64,000 nt of DNA from Pseudomonas peradeniyensis (GTDB taxonomy: Bacteria > Pseudomonadota > Gammaproteobacteria > Pseudomonadales > Pseudomonadaceae): assembly GCF_014268935.2 (NCBI RefSeq), contig NZ_JABWRJ020000002.1, positions 62,001 through 126,000 of the forward strand. The letters are read 5' to 3'. The translations under genes and the position numbers were made by a program. Shown here piece after piece: positions 50,869-58,994 of the stretch (position 1 is its first letter; every line of letters starts with the position of its first letter). Under the pieces are notes generated by a model. That model searched no databases and was not told where the DNA came from. It worked only from the letters and a program-made list of their open reading frames with translations.

Positions 50869-52058
50869 GGGGTGTCTCCGAGAATCAGGCTCACGTTGTT
50901 GCCGCCGAAGGCGAACGAATTGCTCATCAGTCGGCGCGGGCGGCCCTGGGGCAACTGCTGGCCGGCGTCTGCCAGGGCCAGCTCCGCCAGTTGCGGGTCG
51001 CGCTGGCCGTCCCAGACATGGGGTGGCAGCCGCCCGTGCGGGTTGTGTTCGCTCAGGGCCAGCCAGCAGAAGGCCGCCTCCAGCGCCCCGGCCGCGCCCA
51101 GGGTGTGGCCGGTCATCGGCTTGCTGGATGAGCACGGTGTGCTGGCGCCGAACAGGGCATGCACGGCCAGGCTTTCCATGGCGTCGTTGTGCTGGGTGGC
51201 GGTGCCGTGCAGGTTCAGGTAGTCGATCTGCGCCGCGGCCAGGCCGGCATTGTCCAGGGCCTTGGCCATGGCTTGCAAGGCACCGTTGCCGGTGGGGTCG
51301 GGTGCCGAGATGTGATGGGCGTCGGAACTGGCGCCGGCGCCAAGCAGGGTGATGGCAGGCCCCTGTGCCGGGCGAGTTCGGCTCATGACGAAAAGCGCGG
51401 CGCCTTCGCCGATGTTGATGCCGTTGCGGTTTACCGAGAACGGGTTGCAGCGTTGTTCGCTGACCGCGTCCAGGGCGCTGAAACCGTTGAGGGTCAGCCT
51501 GCACAGGCTGTCGACGCCCCCGCACAGCACGGCGTCGCACAGGCCCAGGTCGAGCAGGCGGCGTGCGCTCAGCAGCGCCCGGCCGCTGGAGGTGCAGGCG
51601 GTGGAGATCACGTAGGCCGGGCCGCTCAGTTGCAGCCAGTCGGCCAGGAATTCGGCGGGCGCGCTCAGTGCCTGCTGGTCGTAGCGGTAGCTGTCGGGCA
51701 GCACGCCTTCGTGCAGGTAGTGGGCGATGTCGGCGCTGGCCTCGGCAATCCCCGAGGTGCTGGTGCCCAGCACCACGCCCACCCGTTGCGGACCGAAATC
51801 GGCAATTGCCTGGCGGATCGCCGGTTCGATCTGCAAGGCCGCGCAGTAGAGCAGCTGGTTGTTGCGGCTGTGCTGTTCAGGCAGCGGCACGGCGGGCAGT
51901 TCGCCATTGACCGCGCCCACCACAGGACGTCGGTCCGGCACCCAGCCCTCCTGGGGCAGCATGCCGGAACAGTCACCGGCGAACAGGCGAGCGGCCACCT
52001 CGGCCTGGCCGCGGCCAAGGGCGCAGACCAGGCCCAGGGCGTTGAGATAGGCGGTCAT
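50865..52058 (-). CDS. Beta-ketoacyl-ACP synthase (second)
   Basis: 397 residues, more divergent than its neighbour but with Cys155 (STACTSSG), His284 (LHGTATQH) and His318 (TGHTLGA) intact. May start the chain on the aryl unit or act with a partner. Overlaps the lipoprotein gene upstream by 4 bases. Confidence 0.92.
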   Translation of the reverse strand: MTAYLNALGLVCALGRGQAEVAARLFAGDCSGMLPQEGWVPDRRPVVGAVNGELPAVPLPEQHSRNNQLLYCAALQIEPAIRQAIADFGPQRVGVVLGTSTSGIAEASADIAHYLHEGVLPDSYRYDQQALSAPAEFLADWLQLSGPAYVISTACTSSGRALLSARRLLDLGLCDAVLCGGVDSLCRLTLNGFSALDAVSEQRCNPFSVNRNGINIGEGAALFVMSRTRPAQGPAITLLGAGASSDAHHISAPDPTGNGALQAMAKALDNAGLAAAQIDYLNLHGTATQHNDAMESLAVHALFGASTPCSSSKPMTGHTLGAAGALEAAFCWLALSEHNPHGRLPPHVWDGQRDPQLAELALADAGQQLPQGRPRRLMSNSFAFGGNNVSLILGDTP

Positions 52059-52540
52059 GGTGTGTTCTCGCTGGGCAATGGGCTGACTTCATAACGCAGG
52101 CCCTGGCCCAGGTTCAAGGTGAAATGCTCGCTGGCCCGATAGTTGACCTGCCAGCGGTCGCCCAGCCAGCGTTGCTGGTCCTGTTGGCGGGCCTGTGGAT
52201 AAAGACGCTGCAGTTGCTCGGACGGCGTCAGGGCGAACAGCACGGCGGCGAACAGTTCGCGTGCCGCCGGGTTGGGCGGCAGTAGGCCGTCGGCCTGCCA
52301 TTGCCTGCCATCGAGCAACTGGCGGGCCTGGGGGATGCCCAGCAGGTCGAGCAGCGACCAGCGCAGACGATGACCTTCGTTCTGGATCACCAGCAGCCAG
52401 TCCTGGCGTTGGCCGTCCTGCTCGCGTTGCACGTGCAACTGGCGCGGCAGTGTCAGCGTGGGTAGCGCCTCGGGCAGGGGCGGGCGCGCGGCGCAGGCGC
52501 CGAGCAACAGGCACAGGCACAGCGCCAGCAGGTGTTTCAT
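52055..52540 (-). CDS. DUF3261 family lipoprotein
   Basis: 161 residues with lipobox LLLGACAAR. A LolB-like outer-membrane lipoprotein is one idea: DUF3261 proteins recur in APE clusters next to a LolA-like carrier. Function not shown. Confidence 0.82.
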   Translation of the reverse strand: MKHLLALCLCLLLGACAARPPLPEALPTLTLPRQLHVQREQDGQRQDWLLVIQNEGHRLRWSLLDLLGIPQARQLLDGRQWQADGLLPPNPAARELFAAVLFALTPSEQLQRLYPQARQQDQQRWLGDRWQVNYRASEHFTLNLGQGLRYEVSPLPSENTP

Positions 52541-53268
52541 GGTTGCTCCAGGGGCTTGCGCGCCACCACGTTGACCAGGGTTTCCTCGCGCTGGCCAACC
52601 GGTGGCGGCTTGCGCAGTCCCAGGCGTTCGAGCAGGCCGAAGTCCTTCGAGCGGCTCCACCACAGATAAGGGTAGGACACGTTGCGCGCGGCGAACTCGA
52701 AGCCCTGGTCACGCAGCATCTGCAGGTAGCCTTCGGCGCTCTTCTGCACGTGCATGGGGTGGCGGAACAGCCAGCGGATCACCCAGGTGTCGATGTAGGC
52801 CTCGGTGGACTCGGCGAACAGCAGGTAGCCACCGGGTTTGAGCACTCGATGGAACTCGGCCAGGGCTTTCTCCTGCTCCACCAGATGGTGGAAGGTCTGG
52901 TGGCAGAACAGGATGTCGACGCTGGCGTCGGGGAACTGCAGCGCCGCGCAATCGCTGCCGCGCAGCTCCACCTCGACACCCAGCCGCTGCGCCTCGGCGG
53001 CGCTCAGCGCCAGGCTGTGCGGGTCGGCGTCGGTGCCCAGCAGGCGCGACGGGGCGAACACCTGCAGCAGGTGCTTGAACGACTTGCCCTGGCCGCAGCC
53101 GGCATCGAGCAGCACCGGCGCCTGGGGTGGCTCGCCGTCGAACAGCCGGCGCAGGTCATTGATGGCCACGCGCAGCACATGGTGCTGCCAGGTGTGGCTG
53201 CGCAGGAACCAGAAGCCGATGCGGGTCTCTTCGACGTAGGTGTCGCTCAGGTAAGGTTGCTGGCTCAT
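52537..53268 (-). CDS. Class I SAM-dependent methyltransferase
   Basis: 243 residues. SAM motif VLLDAGCGQGKSFKHLL, post-I acidic TDADPHSLALSA, motif with FCHQTFHHL. Could methylate the aryl head group, as known aryl polyenes carry ring methyl or methoxy groups. Overlaps both neighbours by 4 bases. Confidence 0.88.
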   Translation of the reverse strand: MSQQPYLSDTYVEETRIGFWFLRSHTWQHHVLRVAINDLRRLFDGEPPQAPVLLDAGCGQGKSFKHLLQVFAPSRLLGTDADPHSLALSAAEAQRLGVEVELRGSDCAALQFPDASVDILFCHQTFHHLVEQEKALAEFHRVLKPGGYLLFAESTEAYIDTWVIRWLFRHPMHVQKSAEGYLQMLRDQGFEFAARNVSYPYLWWSRSKDFGLLERLGLRKPPPVGQREETLVNVVARKPLEQP

Positions 53269-54512
53269 GCCGGCGTCCTCGCGCACAGCTCGGCCAGGGT
53301 GCGCAGGCGGCGCTTGGGTTCCGCGACGAACGGATTGCGCAGGTCCCAGGCATAGCCGGCGAGGATCGAGCTGATCATGGCGCGGATCTCCGGCGAGCTG
53401 CCGGGGTGGTAGATCACGTCCTGGAAGCTGCCGTCGTACCAGCCTTCGACATAGGCGCGGAAGGTGTCGACGCCGCGTTTGAGCGGCGTGGCGAACTCGG
53501 CCTGCCAGTCCACCGCCTCGCCCTCCAGCTGACGGTGCAGCAGGTTGGCGGCCATGCTCGCCGAGCGCATGGCAATGGTCACCCCCGAGGAAAATACCGG
53601 GTCGAGGAATTCGGCGGCGTTGCCCAGCAGGGCGAAACCCGGGCCGTGCAGGGTGCTGACGTTGGCCGAGTAGCCACCGATGGTGCGGGCCGGGGTATCC
53701 CAAACGGCATTGGCCAGCACCTTGGACAGGCTCGGGGTCTGCGCCACGAAGTACTTGAGGCAGGCGTCCAGGTCGGCCGGCGCCTCGGCGAAGCGCTCGG
53801 CGGCGGCGACTACGCCCAGGGAGGTGCGACCGTTGCTGAACGGGATGGTCCAGAACCAGATGTCACGGTGCTCGGGGTGGGTGGTGATGAGGATCTTGTC
53901 GCGGTCGAAATCGGGGTGGTCGATGCGGTCTTCGATATGGGTGAACACCGCCTGGCGCACCGGGAAGTTCGACGGCGCTTCCAGCTCCAGCAGGCGTGGC
54001 AGCACGCGGCCGTAGCCGCTGGCGTCGAGCACGAAGGCGCTTTCCACTTCGTATTCGTCACCCTCGGGGCGACGGACCCGCACGCGCGGGCAGTCACCGC
54101 CCATGTCGACGCTGACGATCTCGTGCTCGTAGCGGATCTCCACGCCCTGGCCCTGGGCCTGATCGGCAAGCAACTGGTCGAACTGCGCACGTTGCACCTG
54201 GAAGGTGCTCGGCTTGCCCTGGGAGAAGGTCAGGCCGAAGTCGAACGCACTGTATTCCTCGCCCCAGGCGAAGGCGGCGCCATTCTTGTGCTGGAAGCCC
54301 GCGGCCTCGACGGCTTCGAGCATCCCGGCTTCTTCGACGAAGTCCAGGCAGTGGGACAGCAGGCTCTCGCCGATGGAGAAACGCGGGAAGCGCTGGCGCT
54401 CGATTACCAGTACATCGTGGCCCTTGCGCTTGAGCAGGGCGGCGGCGATGGCGCCGGAAGGCCCTGCGCCGATCACCAGCACCTGGCGTTGTTGCAGTTC
54501 ACAGTTCGGCAT
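53265..54512 (-). CDS. Flavin-dependent halogenase-like / FAD oxidoreductase
   Basis: 415 residues. FAD-binding GxGxxG (VIGAGPSGAIAAALL, residues about 13-27). WxWxIP motif as WFWTIP at 219-224, and a lysine in GFQHKNGAAF (Lys76) near the place of the catalytic lysine of halogenases. These features fit the tryptophan/pyrrole halogenase group better than a plain reductase. In the xanthomonadin pathway the aryl polyene is brominated, so halogenation of the product is plausible. Not proven; related oxidoreductases keep some of these motifs. Confidence 0.75.
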   Translation of the reverse strand: MPNCELQQRQVLVIGAGPSGAIAAALLKRKGHDVLVIERQRFPRFSIGESLLSHCLDFVEEAGMLEAVEAAGFQHKNGAAFAWGEEYSAFDFGLTFSQGKPSTFQVQRAQFDQLLADQAQGQGVEIRYEHEIVSVDMGGDCPRVRVRRPEGDEYEVESAFVLDASGYGRVLPRLLELEAPSNFPVRQAVFTHIEDRIDHPDFDRDKILITTHPEHRDIWFWTIPFSNGRTSLGVVAAAERFAEAPADLDACLKYFVAQTPSLSKVLANAVWDTPARTIGGYSANVSTLHGPGFALLGNAAEFLDPVFSSGVTIAMRSASMAANLLHRQLEGEAVDWQAEFATPLKRGVDTFRAYVEGWYDGSFQDVIYHPGSSPEIRAMISSILAGYAWDLRNPFVAEPKRRLRTLAELCARTPA

Positions 54513-55656
54513 GAGGCCTCCTTGGCGTCGGGACAGTATTCAGGGGAATCCGGTGCAGGCCGGCCAACGCCGGCATCAGGGTGGCAACCAGGCTCATCAG
54601 CATCAGGGCGAAGTACAGCGCCGGGCCGATCAGTCCCTGTTGCAGCAGCAGGTTGAGAAAGACGATTTCGCTCAGGCCACGAATGTTCAGCAGCAGGCTC
54701 TCGCGCCACTTGCTCGCGCCAGCGAACGACGGCGTGGCCCAGCACAGCCCCAGCCAGTTGCCCAGCAGCTTGCTGGCGATCGGCAGGACCAGCAGTGCGG
54801 CCAGTTGCAGCGCATCGAAGCCTTGCAGGGCATGGTGCACGTCGATCTGCACCACGCCGTAGGTGAGGATCAGCGGCACCGCCACGCCCTGTTGCAGTCG
54901 GCGGCTCCAGGCCTCGGACAACGGCATCCGCACCGGGACCTTGAGCCAGGCCAGGCAAGCCAGGTAGCCGATGCCAAAGACCAGGGCATTGAGCCGGTAG
55001 TGCTCGGCAACGAACAGCAGCACCAGGAACAGCGCACCATATACCCTGGGGGCCCGCAGGCCGGCGAAGTGCAGCGGCAGCGGCAGGGCCGCCGCCAGCA
55101 GTGGCCAGGCCAGGCTGCCCGGTTGCAGGCTGCCCTGGCCGAGGCCCAGCAGCAGCCAGCAGGCCAGGTCGATGAGGATCGCCGCCTGCAGCAGGCGGCG
55201 GCTGGCCTCGGGTGGATAGTTGATGGCGCGCAGGTACAGGTACAGCACCGGGATCGCGGTGATGGCGAACACCAGACCCAGGGCCAGCGCGGTAAGGCCG
55301 CCCTGGTCCAGCAGCCACAGCGCGCAGGCCAGGCCGCAGGTAAAGGGCACCAGGAAGCTGGGCACGGCGAGCTTCAAAGCCTCGCGGTCCACGCGCAGCT
55401 CGGCGACGTCAGCGAGGATGTGCCCCAGCAGCAAAGCGAAGCTGCAGCCATAGAGGGTCTTCAACCAGCTCGGCGCGACCAGCGCGGCGCCGTCGAGCTG
55501 CCAGTGCGGCTCGACCCACAGCAGCATCAGCAGTGGCAGTGCCAGGGTCGCCAGCAGCAGCTGGCTGACGATCGGGATCAGCCCCACGCGCTTGCCCAGC
55601 GCGCAGGCCAGGGCGAACAGCAGCAGGGCCATGGCCCAGAACAACAACACGCTCAT
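54499..55656 (-). CDS. Cation/proton exchanger-like membrane protein
   Basis: 385 residues, about 11-12 helices, no signal peptide. The layout and segments such as LLGHILADVAELRVDREALK, FAITAIPVLYLYLR and LRGLSEIVFLNLLLQQG-like end (NIRGLSEIVFLNLLLQ) resemble the CPA/Kef exchanger fold. It is embedded in the operon (14-base overlap with the next gene, 2-base gap after the exporter). Not a standard member of characterised APE clusters, as far as I know. Confidence 0.65.
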   Translation of the reverse strand: MSVLLFWAMALLLFALACALGKRVGLIPIVSQLLLATLALPLLMLLWVEPHWQLDGAALVAPSWLKTLYGCSFALLLGHILADVAELRVDREALKLAVPSFLVPFTCGLACALWLLDQGGLTALALGLVFAITAIPVLYLYLRAINYPPEASRRLLQAAILIDLACWLLLGLGQGSLQPGSLAWPLLAAALPLPLHFAGLRAPRVYGALFLVLLFVAEHYRLNALVFGIGYLACLAWLKVPVRMPLSEAWSRRLQQGVAVPLILTYGVVQIDVHHALQGFDALQLAALLVLPIASKLLGNWLGLCWATPSFAGASKWRESLLLNIRGLSEIVFLNLLLQQGLIGPALYFALMLMSLVATLMPALAGLHRIPLNTVPTPRRPHAEL

Positions 55657-55658
55657 GA

Positions 55659-57974
55659 TCAGCTGTGCGCTCCTTCGCGCGACGCGGCCCAGGGGGCCAG
55701 GATGAAGCTCATTGCCAGGCCCAGGCTTACTGCCAGGCCGAAATTGCTCACCGCCGGGGTGCTCGACAGCGCCAGCAGGCCGAACGACAGCCAGGTGGTC
55801 AGCGCTGCCAGCAGGGTGCCCAGCAGGCTCACCGCCTCACCGCCGACGCGCTCGTGCATGAGGATCGCGTAGTCGACGCCGATGGCGGTCACCAGCAGCA
55901 GGCCGAACAGGCTGAACAGCGTCAGCGGCTGCCCGAGCCAGCCCAGCAGGGCCAAGCTGCACAGCGCGGCGAGCAGCGGCAGGGCGACGATGCGTAAGGC
56001 ACCGCGCAGGCCGAACGGCAGCACCAGCAGTACCAGGATCAACACGCACGACAGCAGCTTGAGCTCGGCGGCGCTGACCTGGGTGGCGGCGAACAGTTGG
56101 TTCAGCTCACCCAGCCGGTCCACCAGTTGCACGCCAGGCAGACCCTCGGACTGCAGGCGCAGCAAGGCGGTATCGTTCAGCCCCTGGAGGCTGACGATGG
56201 CGGCCACGCCCTGATCCACCTGGCCCAGCCACAAGGGGCGCCAGGCTTCGCCCAGGGGGCCGGCGAGGACTTCGTCGATGGACTGGATCGGCAGCTGGTG
56301 CAATTGCTTGAGTTCGGCCAGCAGCGCGGTTTGCGGAACGCCCTGGGCCAGCAGCGCTTGCCAGTGTCCGGGCAGGCGATCCAGCGCCTGCAGCGTGCGC
56401 GTCTGCTCGACGGGGCTGGCGACCAGCCGATCGAGGGACATGTAGCCTTTGAGCTTGCCCAGGTCGACCAGCTCGTCGAGTTTTTCCGACAGCGCCGCCA
56501 GGCGTTCCAGCAGTTGCTGTGGATCGGCGCCGCGCACCAGGTAGAACTGGCTGGTGGGTTGGTAGCCGGTAATGCGCGCCACTGCCTGGGCTTCTTCCAG
56601 CAGGTGCGGCGGGCTGCCGACCCACTGGCGCACGTCGTTGTGGCTGTCCAGGCGCCACAGTCCGGCGGCGCAGAACAGCACCAGCAGGGCCAGCAGCACG
56701 GCGCTGGGGACACGGCGCAGCAGGCCGACGCGCAGTTCGGTCAGCCATTGCGCGACCCGCAGTGGCCATTGCGCCGGGCGCAACTCGACATTGCCGAGCA
56801 ACGCCGGCAGCAAGCACACGGCGCTGAGGTAGGCACCGACCAGGCCGGCGGCCGAGAACGCGGCGATCTGGGTCAGCGCGGGGAACGGCGTGAAGGCCAG
56901 GGCCAGGTAGCCAATGCAACTGGTCGCCAGGCTCAGGCTCAGCCCTGGCAGGGTCAGGCGCACGGCCGGCCAGCTGCGCCAGGGTTGCAGGCTCCAGCTT
57001 TTGGACAGGTAGTGCAACGGGTAGTCCACGGCCACGCCAATCAGGCTGGAGCCGAGTACCAAGGTCATCACGTGCATCTGCCCGAACAACGCCACGCACA
57101 CCACCGAGCCGAACAGCATGCCCACCAGCACCGGCACGAAGGCCAGCAGCACGCGCCAGCGGCGGAAGGCCAGCAGCAACAGCAGCAGGATGCCCGCGGT
57201 GGCGCCGCCGCCGACCCAGGTGATCTCGCGGCTGGCCTGTTGCTGGCCGGCCGCGGCATGCAGCAGGCCGCTGGCCGCCAGCAGTCGGGCACCTTGCTGG
57301 CCGGCGTCGTCGCGGGCGCGGGCCAGGAGGTCGGCCACCTGCAAGGGCAGGTGCATGTCGAAGGCGTTGCCCAGGGTGCGGGCGCGCAGCAGTACCCACT
57401 GCTGGCCGTCGGCTTCGGCCACCAGGGCGCCGCTGGCGGTGTCCAGCTGCACGTTGACCGGCTTGGGCTGGCTCTGCTGGATGCGACCGGTCAGGCCAAG
57501 CCAGTCATCCTGGCTTGCCACCAGGCTGAAGCCGGCGAAGGGGTCGAACAGGCTTTGCAGGCGTTGCTCGACAAAGGCGTCGGGCTGCTCGGCCAGCAGT
57601 TGCCGGTCGTGGGTCGAGAGCATGGCCACGCGGCCCTGCAGCAACTGGCTGCGTAGCGCCTGCAGGTCGGTCTGCAGGCTCCATTGCACCTTCTCGAACA
57701 GGCCGCTGGCCTGCCATCGCCCGGCCAGGCGTTGGGCCAGGGCGACGGCCTGCTCGCGTTGGGAATGGCCGACCAGCACCAGCAGCTCGCGGTTGAGCGG
57801 CTCCTGCATGCGCTGCTCGGCCTGCTTGACCAGCGGGTCCTGGGTGGCGCCGGGCACCAGGGTCATCAGGTCGGCCGACAGCGGCGCGCCGCGATGCCAT
57901 TGCCAGCCGGCCACGGCAAGCATGATCAGCAGCAGGCCCGCGAACAGGCGCGGCAGCAGGCGTTCAGTCGGCAA
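55659..57974 (-). CDS. MMPL/RND family exporter
   Basis: About 771 residues. Twelve helices in two repeats of 1+5, each with a large periplasmic loop. The helix 4 motif of the second half reads GVDYAILMHERV; the first half has GVAVDYPLHYL. It likely moves the lipid-like product across or out of the inner membrane. No ATG is suitable; TTG at 57974 (MPTERLLPRLFAG) with GGAG 10 bases upstream is preferred, GTG at 58013 is possible. Overlaps the LolA-like gene. Confidence 0.88.
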   Translation of the reverse strand: MPTERLLPRLFAGLLLIMLAVAGWQWHRGAPLSADLMTLVPGATQDPLVKQAEQRMQEPLNRELLVLVGHSQREQAVALAQRLAGRWQASGLFEKVQWSLQTDLQALRSQLLQGRVAMLSTHDRQLLAEQPDAFVEQRLQSLFDPFAGFSLVASQDDWLGLTGRIQQSQPKPVNVQLDTASGALVAEADGQQWVLLRARTLGNAFDMHLPLQVADLLARARDDAGQQGARLLAASGLLHAAAGQQQASREITWVGGGATAGILLLLLLAFRRWRVLLAFVPVLVGMLFGSVVCVALFGQMHVMTLVLGSSLIGVAVDYPLHYLSKSWSLQPWRSWPAVRLTLPGLSLSLATSCIGYLALAFTPFPALTQIAAFSAAGLVGAYLSAVCLLPALLGNVELRPAQWPLRVAQWLTELRVGLLRRVPSAVLLALLVLFCAAGLWRLDSHNDVRQWVGSPPHLLEEAQAVARITGYQPTSQFYLVRGADPQQLLERLAALSEKLDELVDLGKLKGYMSLDRLVASPVEQTRTLQALDRLPGHWQALLAQGVPQTALLAELKQLHQLPIQSIDEVLAGPLGEAWRPLWLGQVDQGVAAIVSLQGLNDTALLRLQSEGLPGVQLVDRLGELNQLFAATQVSAAELKLLSCVLILVLLVLPFGLRGALRIVALPLLAALCSLALLGWLGQPLTLFSLFGLLLVTAIGVDYAILMHERVGGEAVSLLGTLLAALTTWLSFGLLALSSTPAVSNFGLAVSLGLAMSFILAPWAASREGAHS

Positions 57975-58572
57975 AATCGCTGCGCTCCGCGTCGCTGAGG
58001 GCGCTGGCGCCACGGCTTTCGGGCATGCGCAGCACGGTGCTGTCGCCCTGGGTTTCGCTCAGCTCGATGCGCTCGACGTAGCGCCCGCCGGTGATGTCGA
58101 TGCGGGTGAAGACTTGCTTGAGCAGCAGCGAACGTGGGGTCAGGCGCAATTGCCAGTGCGCGGCGTCGCCTGAAAGCGCCAGTTCGAAATCGCGTTGCAG
58201 GCCGCTGCTGTCGCCTTGCAGCACGGCGAAGAACAGGCGGTTTTGCTCGGCGCCGGCACTGCGCGCGGGCAGGGCTTGCCAGCCGCTCGGGTCGCGGCGG
58301 GCGATGCCCTGGGCGTCGATGCGGTAGTCCTGGCGCAACGGGGACTGCAGCAGCCAGAGCAGGCCGTGGTCGCGGGCCAGGACAAAGCGGCCCTTGCTGG
58401 TCAGCGGTTGGGGCAGGGCGCGCAGGTGTTTTTCCTGGATGAACGGGCCGCTGACCACGGCGGGTTCGCTGAGCTGCTTTTGCAGGTCGTCGAGGGTGAA
58501 GGCCAGGGTCAGGGGGCTGATAAGCAGCAGAACGATAGTTATCAGGACCCTGTGGGAGCGTGCGGCGCTCAT
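57964..58572 (-). CDS. LolA-like outer-membrane lipoprotein carrier
   Basis: 202 residues with signal peptide (RVLITIVLLLISPLTLAF) and the LolA-type open beta-barrel: FTLDDLQKQLSEPAVVSGPF, GRFVLARDHGLLWLLQSP, LLLKQVFTRIDI. Probably carries the aryl polyene lipid through the periplasm together with the MMPL exporter and the lipoproteins. Confidence 0.87.
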   Translation of the reverse strand: MSAARSHRVLITIVLLLISPLTLAFTLDDLQKQLSEPAVVSGPFIQEKHLRALPQPLTSKGRFVLARDHGLLWLLQSPLRQDYRIDAQGIARRDPSGWQALPARSAGAEQNRLFFAVLQGDSSGLQRDFELALSGDAAHWQLRLTPRSLLLKQVFTRIDITGGRYVERIELSETQGDSTVLRMPESRGASALSDAERSDFAD

Positions 58573-58994
58573 GGCAGCACCTTGGCGACGGCATCGAGCA
58601 TCGCCTGGGGCGAGGCCAGCTGCATTTCGCCGCTTTCGATGTGCACGGCCACCTGCACGGTGCTGGCGCGGGTCATGCGCTCGCCGCTGGCGGCGTCACT
58701 GATCAGGTAGTGGATCTTCAGGCGGTTTTCCCATTCCACCAGGCTGGCGCGCACTGTCAGGCGCTGGCCGAAGGTGGCGCCGCGGATGTAGCGCAGCTGC
58801 AGATCGATCACAGGCCACGCATAGCCGCTGGCCTGCATCCGTAGATAGTCGTGCTCCAGGCGGTCGAGCAGCGCGCAGCGGGCGACTTCCAGGTACTTCA
58901 CATAGTGGCCGTGCCAGACGATGTGCATGCTGTCGACGTCGAAGAATGGCACGACGATCTCGCTGTCGACGTGGAACACCCCGGGATTACGCAT
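58569..58994 (-). CDS. 4HBT-type acyl thioesterase
   Basis: 141 residues. PFFDVDSMHIVWHGHYVKYLE contains the catalytic Asp of 4-hydroxybenzoyl-CoA-type thioesterases. It may free finished chains or edit stalled acyl-ACP. Overlaps the ammonia-lyase by 8 bases and the carrier by 4. Confidence 0.9.
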   Translation of the reverse strand: MRNPGVFHVDSEIVVPFFDVDSMHIVWHGHYVKYLEVARCALLDRLEHDYLRMQASGYAWPVIDLQLRYIRGATFGQRLTVRASLVEWENRLKIHYLISDAASGERMTRASTVQVAVHIESGEMQLASPQAMLDAVAKVLP

